Positions 16,902-24,862 of a stretch of DNA of 62,304 bases are shown one piece after another. Source of the DNA: a virus; the IMG/VR virus record IMGVR_UViG_3300007722_000013, positions 1-62,304 of that record; one strand, written 5' to 3'. A program made the position numbers and the translations under genes. The stretch's first letter is position 1; every line of letters starts with the position of its first letter. The notes beneath the pieces were generated by a model. The model did no database searches and was not told where the DNA came from. It saw only the letters and a program-made list of their open reading frames with translations.

Positions 16902-18196
16902 TCCAGCCACGGGAATAGCACACGCCAGTCAGTGTCTCGTCGACGGTCAATCTCTGTCAGATAATCTTTCAGTCCGTCAATTAGTGCAACGTTGCGGGAT
17001 GCTGCTGCTATTTGCTGTGCAATGCCCTGCATATGTTCTTTTGCACTGCGCTCGCTATCTGTAGTTTCGCGCATTTCATTTAAGATAGCAGCAAAGTCAT
17101 CTTCGTATACTCCGGCACCAAAAATCGAAGGATCCATATGATTTGGTGCCATAACTGTCATAAAGCTAAAGGCAATAGATTTAGTATTATAAGTTTTGTA
17201 ATGCTCGTCCCACACTCCGGGAATTGAATCTTGCCAGGCATTCATCCTACGAATCAACTCAGGCATAGTTTTTATAGTAAGTGGGTTGATCGCCGAGTTG
17301 ATACACTGTTGTATCCACGGCTTGTCAAGCAAGTATTCAAAATTCTTGCTCCATTCTTCAAGATCCAGACCCCATCGGACATACTCTTGTTGCTGGCCCC
17401 ATGCATCTAGACTTGAACTTATTTGCAAACGTAGTAGTTTGCCCTCATTGACCATTTTTTCAAAACGATCAATATAACCAACAAACTTCTTATGCGGTAC
17501 TTTTAAATTTGTAATAAAATTAAATGTTAGATCTGGATTGATATGCAAATCCCAAAAATCTATAGCAATGTCCAGTTCAGGTTGAAAAAACGGCTCGCCC
17601 CCGGCTATTTGAAATTGACGAATATGCAAGTAACGATCATTATCGTGCAGGTACTTCCAGAAGTCAGCCAGCATGCGATCGTAATCTAAATCAGACTGTT
17701 TAGTGTCCCAGCCAAATGCAACAGTTTTGGCAGGATTCTCGTAAATACCAAATCTTTTGTTTTCTTCTTCCCACTTGCTAGAAAAATGGCTACCGCAATA
17801 CAAGCAGCCCATGTTGCAAGTGTTATTAAAGTATATTTCTAGAATAGTAGGAACAACTTCTGTCAGAGTGGGATCCACTAGTAATTCACGCGGTGTGAGG
17901 TCACGGTCGTGCCCTGAATGTAGCTGATATTGACGATCACTCATGCCGCCTGCGGTTTCTATTTTTTCACAGTATTGGCAACCACCTTGCGGCCAGTCTC
18001 CGTTGAGCATCATTTCTCGGGCCTGGACCTTGTTAGGTAGATTATGAAAGTTTGCAAAGTTATCAGGATCAATGGGCTGTTGATCTGTTCGATGGCAACT
18101 AGAACTTGTGCCTTGTCGTAAAAATATAGTTGACCAGGACCATTTTAACAAACAGCTAGTGTCAGTTTCGATTGGGAATACTCTTTTATTAGTCAT
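16886..18196 (-). CDS. Radical SAM protein, C-H subgroup (3 of 8)
   Basis: This 436-residue protein has radical SAM cysteines at 127, 131 and 134 (C-N-M-G-C-L-Y-C) and A-G-G-E-P-F at about 207. The N-terminal cysteines Cys15, Cys34 (followed by His), Cys73 and Cys76 (C-Q-Y-C) match the genes at 24834 and 27227, so these three form a subgroup. Its C-terminus carries D-R-R-R-D-T-D-W and F-P-W-L. AAGGA precedes the ATG. A 13-codon ORF lies between it and the carbamoyltransferase (18189-18230), too short to call. It is the last gene of the accessory array. Confidence 0.85.
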   Translation of the reverse strand: MTNKRVFPIETDTSCLLKWSWSTIFLRQGTSSSCHRTDQQPIDPDNFANFHNLPNKVQAREMMLNGDWPQGGCQYCEKIETAGGMSDRQYQLHSGHDRDLTPRELLVDPTLTEVVPTILEIYFNNTCNMGCLYCGSHFSSKWEEENKRFGIYENPAKTVAFGWDTKQSDLDYDRMLADFWKYLHDNDRYLHIRQFQIAGGEPFFQPELDIAIDFWDLHINPDLTFNFITNLKVPHKKFVGYIDRFEKMVNEGKLLRLQISSSLDAWGQQQEYVRWGLDLEEWSKNFEYLLDKPWIQQCINSAINPLTIKTMPELIRRMNAWQDSIPGVWDEHYKTYNTKSIAFSFMTVMAPNHMDPSIFGAGVYEDDFAAILNEMRETTDSERSAKEHMQGIAQQIAAASRNVALIDGLKDYLTEIDRRRDTDWRVLFPWLDQDWK

Positions 18197-18226
18197 TGCA
18201 TTCCTTAAATTGATACTCTGTAAAAT

Positions 18227-19741
18227 TCATGATTTGACCTTTACGTTGTAACATTTTTCAAAACGATCAGCATCTGCACGATCGTTTACCACTGGCTCGC
18301 CGCGTATGTTTAAACTGGTGTTGAGCAACATTGGGCACCCAGTTAATACTAACCATTTTTCTAAAAGTTGGCGTATACCGCTACCATCATTTGGAACTGT
18401 TTGTACACGGCTTGTTCCATCTTTATGTACAATAGCAGGAAACAACTCAGGGCTTTTACAATGTGCAATGGTCTGCATGTACGGACTAGCAGCAAATCCT
18501 TTTGGCATATCAAAATACTGACCGGCCATTTCTTCTAAAATAACAGGAGCAAATGGTCTGAACTGTTGCCGCCGTTTGATTTCATTTACACGAGCTTTTA
18601 TATCTGGGCCGCGAGGGTCTGCTAGCAGACTTCTGTTGCCAAGAGCTCGTGGACCAAACTCTGCTTTTCCGCTGGCAACACCAACAATACGGTCGGACAT
18701 CAGTACATCGAGCAACGCATTAACAGGATAGTCACCGGGGATATTATCACCCAGAAAAGCATCAGTCCACTCGAGTCGCCTGCCGTATGCCAGTGCTGCG
18801 GCGCCAAGACTACTGCCGCTGTCACCGGGACTTGGCATGATCCAGATGTTATCAAAGTAGTCTCCCAAGTTTCTGTTTGCACTACAGTTTAGTGCAACGC
18901 CGCCCATGTACACAAGGTTATTACTCCAGCCAAAATTGCTGGCACGCCGCATGATGTTGTATATCAAATTTTCGCACAGTTCTTGTGCGCTGGCAGCAAT
19001 ATCAAAGTTGTCAGCATCTTTGAGAAATGTGTCAGGCAAACCCAAATGTAAATTTTCTTTAAATGTTATGTCCCACTCGTTGTCAATCAGCGCATGCTTT
19101 AAATGATCAGTCCATGCCGGCCTGCCGTAAGCGGCCATTCCCATAGTTATGTATTCTTCGTCCAATGGGTGTAGGCCCAACCGCTTGGTGATTGCACTGT
19201 AGAACAGTCCAATGCTGTGTGGATAATTCTGAACCCACAGTGTATTATACACTGCTCGGCCGTGTTTATCATACTCTGCGCCCAATATTGTTACAGTATC
19301 AAATTCACCAATGGCATCTATTACAACCACTGTTGCTTTGGCATGGGGACTGGTTTGAAATCCGGCAGCGGCGTGACTGAGATGGTGGGACATATATTTT
19401 TTAGGACATTGTAATAAAGACTGTCGATGAACAGTATTAGATACATGTTTACGCAAATACTGACCCAAAGTAAAATTACCAAAACTAATTGCTTCATTAT
19501 ATTGCCCCGAATAAAGTTGTTGCCATTTTTTAACCCACGGCCGTTCGTAGTATGCTACTTCGTCGGGCGAACCGTGTGCCAATGCCGCTGAAACTATATC
19601 ATCGTTTAAATGAGCATCATTTTTACGCTTGCTGTAACGTTCAGCATGGCCGGCAAACAGTATAGCACCATTCGAGTCAACCATGCTTACAGAAGCATCA
19701 TGGAACCCAGCGCTGATACCTAGATATTTTTTTAATTTCAT
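18227..19741 (-). CDS. NodU/TobZ-family carbamoyltransferase
   Basis: This 504-residue enzyme transfers a carbamoyl group from carbamoyl phosphate, via carbamoyl-adenylate, to a hydroxyl. The N-terminal G-I-S-A-G-F-H-D-A-S and the metal-binding H-H-L-S-H (His119, 120 and 123) mark the Kae1-like domain. E-F-G-P-R-A-L-G-N-R-S and R-P-F-A-P-V-I-L mark the C-terminal part. It is somewhat short for the family. Known acceptors are antibiotics, Nod factors and, for some phage enzymes, 5-hydroxymethylcytosine in DNA. Its neighbours suggest a glycan or small molecule, but DNA is not excluded. ATGA overlaps the upstream 33-residue gene. Confidence 0.88.
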   Translation of the reverse strand: MKLKKYLGISAGFHDASVSMVDSNGAILFAGHAERYSKRKNDAHLNDDIVSAALAHGSPDEVAYYERPWVKKWQQLYSGQYNEAISFGNFTLGQYLRKHVSNTVHRQSLLQCPKKYMSHHLSHAAAGFQTSPHAKATVVVIDAIGEFDTVTILGAEYDKHGRAVYNTLWVQNYPHSIGLFYSAITKRLGLHPLDEEYITMGMAAYGRPAWTDHLKHALIDNEWDITFKENLHLGLPDTFLKDADNFDIAASAQELCENLIYNIMRRASNFGWSNNLVYMGGVALNCSANRNLGDYFDNIWIMPSPGDSGSSLGAAALAYGRRLEWTDAFLGDNIPGDYPVNALLDVLMSDRIVGVASGKAEFGPRALGNRSLLADPRGPDIKARVNEIKRRQQFRPFAPVILEEMAGQYFDMPKGFAASPYMQTIAHCKSPELFPAIVHKDGTSRVQTVPNDGSGIRQLLEKWLVLTGCPMLLNTSLNIRGEPVVNDRADADRFEKCYNVKVKS

Positions 19742-19839
19742 TTGTAGATAAAAGGATCTCGTTTACGAAGTTCTTTGAGTTTTTTACGATAACGTATTTC
19801 CAAACGGATACGGTTAAATAAGTTTTTAATCCAGTTCAT
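19738..19839 (-). CDS. 33-residue basic peptide between overlapping genes
   Basis: This very short gene encodes a Lys/Arg-rich helix (Y-R-K-K-L-K-E-L-R-K) ending D-P-F-I-Y-K. I recognise the last motif from small peptides of other T4-like aquatic phages. Both its start and its stop overlap neighbours by ATGA, which strongly supports translation. Function is unknown. Because it lies among radical SAM genes, it could be a substrate peptide, but no leader/core layout is evident and this is speculative. Confidence 0.7.
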   Translation of the reverse strand: MNWIKNLFNRIRLEIRYRKKLKELRKRDPFIYK

Positions 19840-20918
19840 GTGATATTCCTTGAGTTGTAGTCATAGCCGGGACGCATCATATCAATTTGTTTTTGTTTGT
19901 AGTCTGTATCTGTCCAGCAGTAGTCAAATGTACTGCCGACACCGTCTATTTCTATCTTGTATATATCTAAATGTGATCCTAGTATATCCCAAATGGCTTG
20001 ATAATCAGTTGTGCCAAAACTTTGTTGTAATAATACTTGTCCAATTGGCAAGTATCCTAAACTTAGTGCAGGGTCTTCCGGATCACGTCCATTGGCCGTT
20101 AACCATTCACGAAAACGATTTTGTTCCGCAGTATGCCACGGAGCGTCGCCGTTGTACACTACGTCGTTGCCCCATTCTATGTCAAACTCTCCGCTGTAAT
20201 ATTTTAATTCAGTAATGGCTTCGCACACCGTGTCAGTTAGCACTGGGGCATGTTCATCCCGGAATACTTCAAACAGTGTTTTACCAATCTGTGCCCAATG
20301 CATGTAAACGCCGCCCATCACGCGATCATACCCGTTTATAGTAAATCCTGATCTATGTATTGATTTAAGATCGTATCGAGTTGCAGCCAAGAATGTGGTA
20401 ATTTGACTCGGACGTACCCAGTATGGTCTAGTTGCTAACTTACGCTGGCTAAGAATCAGCGTTTCCATTTCGTGACAGGTGTTGTTCAACTGTCTGATAG
20501 CATACTTTGTTTTATAGTCAGCACGATGATAATAACCGCTCAACTGGCTTACTGTGCCTTGCAACACTTCAAAGTGATTGTGCAGTCGATTGAACACTTC
20601 ATGATTGGGTCCATTGTCTGCATAATCAAATGCTACGCAATCCTCTGGGCGTAGTACTTCTTCGATCTTATAATCATCAAAAAAGTTGTTAATAACTTCC
20701 GCAGCTAAATTTGTTTCGTTACACAAGTATTCAAGTGTGCGGGCTGTTTTAGGAAAGCCCATAAAACAAAAGTTTTTTTCCAGTAAATTACCAGCTTGCA
20801 ACAATGTTTTTAATGCAGGTATCCAGTCTTGTGCAAGTGCGTTGTCATCCGGCACTATTGTATAGTCAACTTGATCACTATGCTTTAACGGATTGCGTAA
20901 TACAATTTTAACAGTCAA
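19836..20918 (-). CDS. Phage protein of unknown function
   Basis: This 360-residue protein starts M-T-V-K-I-V-L-R-N-P and includes M-G-F-P-K-T-A-R-T near residue 55, long Tyr-, Asp- and His-rich stretches, and W-T-D-T-D near the end. It looks globular, with no signal peptide or membrane segment. I recognise no catalytic motif. It is held between a radical SAM gene and the 33-residue gene by 11-nt and ATGA overlaps, which ties it to the accessory array. Confidence 0.7.
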   Translation of the reverse strand: MTVKIVLRNPLKHSDQVDYTIVPDDNALAQDWIPALKTLLQAGNLLEKNFCFMGFPKTARTLEYLCNETNLAAEVINNFFDDYKIEEVLRPEDCVAFDYADNGPNHEVFNRLHNHFEVLQGTVSQLSGYYHRADYKTKYAIRQLNNTCHEMETLILSQRKLATRPYWVRPSQITTFLAATRYDLKSIHRSGFTINGYDRVMGGVYMHWAQIGKTLFEVFRDEHAPVLTDTVCEAITELKYYSGEFDIEWGNDVVYNGDAPWHTAEQNRFREWLTANGRDPEDPALSLGYLPIGQVLLQQSFGTTDYQAIWDILGSHLDIYKIEIDGVGSTFDYCWTDTDYKQKQIDMMRPGYDYNSRNIT

Positions 20919-22209
20919 TTTGATTCCACCACTTTAATATTTCAGAGCGTCCGGCCAGTATATTGGCCATTGTAAATTTATCTTCGCGAATTTGTTCTAA
21001 CTTTAATACGCGGCGCTTGCCATTGGCAATGCCTTGTTTCCAGGTGTCCGGCCATTGTTCTTCAAATGTAGGCCGGGCTTTCAATTGCATCAGTACATCT
21101 TGCATTGCTCCCGAACATGTAGTTATCAGTTCATCAATCCAAGGATCAAGTAAATGCCTGGGCAATGCCAGTGGGCTCATCACAATGTCCGGCGTAAAAG
21201 CAAATATTACTTTGGCTAAGATGTCTGTGTTGGTTTCTTGTGCAAGCTGCACAATGTTTCCAATCTCAAACATTCCGGGCAATGTGAGCGTAAAGTCGAT
21301 TCTGACTTGGCGTCTGTGAGTGCTTGCCTTAACTGCGATATCGTAATTTTTGCGCCACTCATTGAAATTGAGACCTGTCCTAATATACTCGCCAATTTGG
21401 CCTGTACCGTCAAGGCTTGCGCAGATTTGCCAATCACGTAGGCTAGGTATAATCCTATCAAATAGATCAATACCACGATAGCGGATACGAGATAAATTAG
21501 TGTTGTATCTTGCATATACTTTTGGGCCATCTCCTAGCTCAACAATGCGGTTCATATAGCGCCAGTGTTGTTCATACATAAGAGGTTCACCGCCTACCCA
21601 GTAAACTTCTTCTATACGATGTTCTTCGACTGCCTGGCTAAATTCTGCCTCAACTTGCTGATCTTGAAATGCCGTTATCTCCTTTTTAATTTCTGGCTGC
21701 ATCCAATTGTTTTTTGGATTTGTCCAGTTGATCATATTATGCTGGCGTTGTTCGCTTTCCCACGAACTGCTCAACATGTCCCCGCAAGTACGGCATTTAA
21801 AATTACACAAGTTACTAAACCTATAATCCCAACTTACCGGCAGCATACTTGTGCTGCCATCTGTGCCGGTAGTTTCCCAAATGCTGTTGTACTTATGTTT
21901 GAACATTGCCCAGAAATAACTGCGGTAAACATCAGTGTTCAGCAATTTGCTGTTGCATACATCACACTCAGGTAGTGTTTCTCCTGCCATCATACGACGG
22001 CGTACACTTCGCATGTGCTCACTGTTCCAATGTTGTTCCAGTGTGACGGGAATATACTTGCCTGTTCCAACACCAGTGTCAATATACTGTTCAAAGTTTT
22101 GTGCAGGCTCGCGGCTGGCACAACAAAGTCTGCGTTCTGTTTGTGGACTCAAATAAGTGTGAGTCCACGGCGCCATACATAATGTTTCGGGTTTTTTAAG
22201 AGGCTGCAT
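20908..22209 (-). CDS. Radical SAM protein, C-C subgroup (4 of 8)
   Basis: The 433-residue product has cluster cysteines at 135, 139 and 142 (C-N-F-K-C-R-T-C) and V-G-G-E-P-L at about 205. The first 90 residues read like a SPASM domain: L-C-M-A-P-W (Cys11), L-C-C (Cys29 and 30), H-W-N-S, then C-D-V-C (Cys82 and 85). It ends L-K-W-W without the D-R...F-P-E tail of its relatives. Both ends overlap neighbouring genes. Peptide or glycan modification is the general role of such enzymes. The target is unknown. Confidence 0.85.
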   Translation of the reverse strand: MQPLKKPETLCMAPWTHTYLSPQTERRLCCASREPAQNFEQYIDTGVGTGKYIPVTLEQHWNSEHMRSVRRRMMAGETLPECDVCNSKLLNTDVYRSYFWAMFKHKYNSIWETTGTDGSTSMLPVSWDYRFSNLCNFKCRTCGDMLSSSWESEQRQHNMINWTNPKNNWMQPEIKKEITAFQDQQVEAEFSQAVEEHRIEEVYWVGGEPLMYEQHWRYMNRIVELGDGPKVYARYNTNLSRIRYRGIDLFDRIIPSLRDWQICASLDGTGQIGEYIRTGLNFNEWRKNYDIAVKASTHRRQVRIDFTLTLPGMFEIGNIVQLAQETNTDILAKVIFAFTPDIVMSPLALPRHLLDPWIDELITTCSGAMQDVLMQLKARPTFEEQWPDTWKQGIANGKRRVLKLEQIREDKFTMANILAGRSEILKWWNQIDC

Positions 22210-22381
22210 ATTCTAATATTGGATTAACAATTTCATTTTTAAATTGTTGTTGAATCAATGCTGTATTATAAAAATGATTTCTGTTATAGTGTAGTTTTTC
22301 AATAGTCAATGGTTTAAACAGCTTATCATCAAATGACATGCCGTCGGTAGGATGTACCAATAAATTAAGCCGCAAAGTCAT
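22196..22381 (-). CDS. 61-residue protein between two radical SAM genes
   Basis: This small protein overlaps the radical SAM gene on each side by 14 and 17 nt, so it is almost certainly expressed with them. It contains P-L-T-I-E-K-L-H-Y-N-R-N-H-F-Y-N-T and is rich in Asn, Leu and His. No family is recognised. A partner or substrate of the flanking enzymes is possible from context only. Confidence 0.6.
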   Translation of the reverse strand: MTLRLNLLVHPTDGMSFDDKLFKPLTIEKLHYNRNHFYNTALIQQQFKNEIVNPILEYAAS

Positions 22382-23582
22382 AATTGATCAATTGTGCAAA
22401 TTCAGGTTCAACATCAGTCAAGTTCTGTTGACGTTTGCGGTCAAGGTCACGCAAGTTCATTCGCAACAAATGTCCATCTAAACTGTTGCCGCGATTCATA
22501 AACTCTGCTGCACTGACAAATTCTTTTAATATTTTGGCAGGCACTTTGGCAGTGGTCAAACGTTCTGTAATTGCCGCTTTGGCTGCTTCTGGCAGTGTGC
22601 TGATACTGAAGTAATAAGCGTCGTGCATCATATTCCAATATATAAAATCAAACTTTTGTTGCACTAACCAATTGGCAACTGTTTCAAGATAGTATACATT
22701 GAACACATTGATAGTACAGCATGCCTGCAATGTAATATTGCTGCTGCGACTGCGTAGTTGGCGAAAGCGTTCTGTATTTTCTACTACTTCTGACCAAACA
22801 GCATTGCTACGCTGATATTCAAAACGCTCTCCAACATCGTCGATACTCAGTGCAATCTCAACATGTTTAAAATGTTTCCAAATTGCTTCACCTTCATCTG
22901 GATACTGTGTGCCATTGGTATTGTAGTGTATTTCAACTTGACCTGCGCGGCCTGTGTCGACCAATCTCTGTAACAGTTGGAAATGCTCTTTGATCATGAA
23001 AGGTTCACCACCAGTGAACTCAATATAACGTATGTTGTCCAAGTGCTTGTCCAGATCTTCCCAAAACTCTGTGCTTTCTCTAGGCCATGCACCATCTTTA
23101 AGCATTTTATAAGCAAAGCTGCCGCGAGTCTCTTCTTTTCTATTAAACTTGATTTCTTCCGCAGCAAACTGACTCGAACTCCACGATCCGCATATACGGC
23201 ATTTCAAGTTGCAAATGTTGCCCAGTTTGAGGTCAAGAAACATCAGCGGCATTGCGTCCGTGGACCATAACACATTTTCGTCAATCATGTGTTTGAGTCT
23301 GTCTAGCGTATGCATACGTTTGCTGGTACGGCCAGCTCGTTCTTCATTCCAGCAACGACGGCAATTTTGTGGTTTTTTGCCAGCGAGAAAATCTTCGCGC
23401 AACGTTTGCATTGCTGTGCTATTTTGTATTTCTACTAGACCAGTGTTTGCTAATTTATACTTGTTGCCGTTGTCGTCTTCAATCTCATCCATTGCCAAAC
23501 AGCATGGGCGTACAGTGCCAACGGGGCTAGCCTCTAAACTGATCCAAGGTAGTACACAAAATGTGTCATGTGGTATATTCAT
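22365..23582 (-). CDS. Radical SAM protein, C-C subgroup (5 of 8)
   Basis: The product is 405 residues from the ATG at 23582. I rejected the longer frame to 23762 because its extra 60 residues do not match relatives and would overlap the upstream gene by 184 nt; 23582 gives an ATGA overlap. SPASM-like start: F-C-V-L-P-W (Cys9), R-P-C-C (Cys27 and 28), C-R-R-C (Cys74 and 77). Radical SAM cysteines are at 124, 128 and 131, with T-G-G-E-P-F at about 202. The tail has D-R-K-R...P-E-F, as in the other members. Confidence 0.87.
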   Translation of the reverse strand: MNIPHDTFCVLPWISLEASPVGTVRPCCLAMDEIEDDNGNKYKLANTGLVEIQNSTAMQTLREDFLAGKKPQNCRRCWNEERAGRTSKRMHTLDRLKHMIDENVLWSTDAMPLMFLDLKLGNICNLKCRICGSWSSSQFAAEEIKFNRKEETRGSFAYKMLKDGAWPRESTEFWEDLDKHLDNIRYIEFTGGEPFMIKEHFQLLQRLVDTGRAGQVEIHYNTNGTQYPDEGEAIWKHFKHVEIALSIDDVGERFEYQRSNAVWSEVVENTERFRQLRSRSSNITLQACCTINVFNVYYLETVANWLVQQKFDFIYWNMMHDAYYFSISTLPEAAKAAITERLTTAKVPAKILKEFVSAAEFMNRGNSLDGHLLRMNLRDLDRKRQQNLTDVEPEFAQLINYDFAA

Positions 23583-24862
23583 GCGATTGCTTTCAATTCT
23601 GGTATTACGTCTAATAACTTTTCGTAACGTATGCTGTCGAGCTCGTGTGTCTTGCGCCAGAACGTATCTAGCAAATGGGTGTTGTCTGTGCTGTTCATAA
23701 AAGTAATAGCACTTTCGAATCCAACTGTAGCACGAGTTAATTGGTCCAATGGTCGTAACCATTCTAAATGTTCTTCGTAACGGGTTTGAATCTGTTTTTT
23801 GTATTCAGCTGTTGCAACGTCAACTCGCAAATACGCAGGATCTTGTAGTATATTTACGTTGAGGTCTTGCGGTCTCAACAACCCTTTTTCTACCCAGTCT
23901 TTATGGAAGTCTGGCAAATGCATTGCATTCATAATACTCAGCGTGGGACTAATATAAAAGTCTACCTTGGGACATATCTCCATCATTTGCCTGCGGTTTT
24001 CTTCTACCACATCCCATTCAGTGCCTTTTCTAATATACTCTCCGCGCGGCCCGGACGCATCCAAACTGGCGCCAACTGCCACACTGTCAAATTTGCGCCA
24101 GTAATCAAACACAGTGCGATCTTTAAGACGGGTTTTTGTGAAATTGGTATTGTATATTAGTCTAACATCAAATCGTCCTCTGCGTTCTAGTTCTTCTAGA
24201 ATCAAATAGTGTTCTTCCATCATCAATGGCTCTCCACCAGCAAAGTAAATTTGCTCTACATGATCAATATGTTCAATCAGTTGTTCCCACACATCAGTAG
24301 CAAACCGGCCAGCATAGTTCAATGGCTTGTTTATTTTTGCCCAAGCTGGGCCTGCTAGTTCAGTTTGGTCTTTGTACCAACTGCTGCTGAAGATATGCCC
24401 GCAACTTCTGCAACTTAGATTGCACAAATTGCTAAAACGCAGATCCCAGTACGTCATTTCAAACTGGTCAGTGTGTCCGGTTTTGTCGGTTGCATTCACC
24501 CGGTCAATATGGTGGCCGTGATGTTTGTTTGCACTTCGGCGACCGCTAAAAAATCCAGACTCTTCTTGTTCGTAACAACGGCCGCAAGCAGCATTGGGTG
24601 TTTCAGTCAGCATATCAACTCGTAGTTGTCGTTGCTCTGGACTGTTCCAAATTTCTGCTAGTGTATTTGTTTTACAGTTTCCAATTTGTCCCACTTTCAT
24701 TTCGGCATGACAGCAGGGATATGCTTCGCCAGTCGGGTATGCATGCACATGTATCCAAGGATAGATACAGAACGTTTTGGAATCTTTTAATAGAAATTCT
24801 TCACGATCCGTTAACTCAATTGGTTTTACTAAATCACTGCTGTTGTATTTGTAAGCTGTCAT
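23579..24862 (-). CDS. Radical SAM protein, C-C subgroup (6 of 8)
   Basis: This 427-residue protein shows the clearest N-terminal SPASM-like region: F-C-I-Y-P-W, P-T-G-E-A-Y-P-C-C, I-G-N, L-A-E-I-W-N-S, then C-G-R-C, using Cys32, 50, 51, 93 and 96. The radical SAM motif C-N-L-S-C-R-S-C puts cysteines at 147, 151 and 154, with A-G-G-E-P-L near 217. It ends V-I-P-E-L-K. In well-known peptide-modifying enzymes the SPASM part follows the core; here it precedes it. Overlaps of 4 and 29 nt join its neighbours. Confidence 0.88.
   Translation of the reverse strand: MTAYKYNSSDLVKPIELTDREEFLLKDSKTFCIYPWIHVHAYPTGEAYPCCHAEMKVGQIGNCKTNTLAEIWNSPEQRQLRVDMLTETPNAACGRCYEQEESGFFSGRRSANKHHGHHIDRVNATDKTGHTDQFEMTYWDLRFSNLCNLSCRSCGHIFSSSWYKDQTELAGPAWAKINKPLNYAGRFATDVWEQLIEHIDHVEQIYFAGGEPLMMEEHYLILEELERRGRFDVRLIYNTNFTKTRLKDRTVFDYWRKFDSVAVGASLDASGPRGEYIRKGTEWDVVEENRRQMMEICPKVDFYISPTLSIMNAMHLPDFHKDWVEKGLLRPQDLNVNILQDPAYLRVDVATAEYKKQIQTRYEEHLEWLRPLDQLTRATVGFESAITFMNSTDNTHLLDTFWRKTHELDSIRYEKLLDVIPELKAIA

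Noticed and set aside
18189-18230. 13-codon ORF between the carbamoyltransferase and a radical SAM gene, ATGA overlap at its start
   Set aside because: Overlap is suggestive, but the product is too short to support; the AAGGA inside it is the ribosome site of the next gene.
13535-19741. Saxitoxin-like toxin cluster, because amidinotransferase and carbamoyltransferase occur together
   Set aside because: No polyketide-type synthase or other core gene of such a pathway is present, and the radical SAM genes are of a phage type.
23583-23762. Upstream extension of the radical SAM gene ending at 22365
   Set aside because: The extra residues do not resemble any relative, and the ATG at 23582 gives the usual ATGA overlap.
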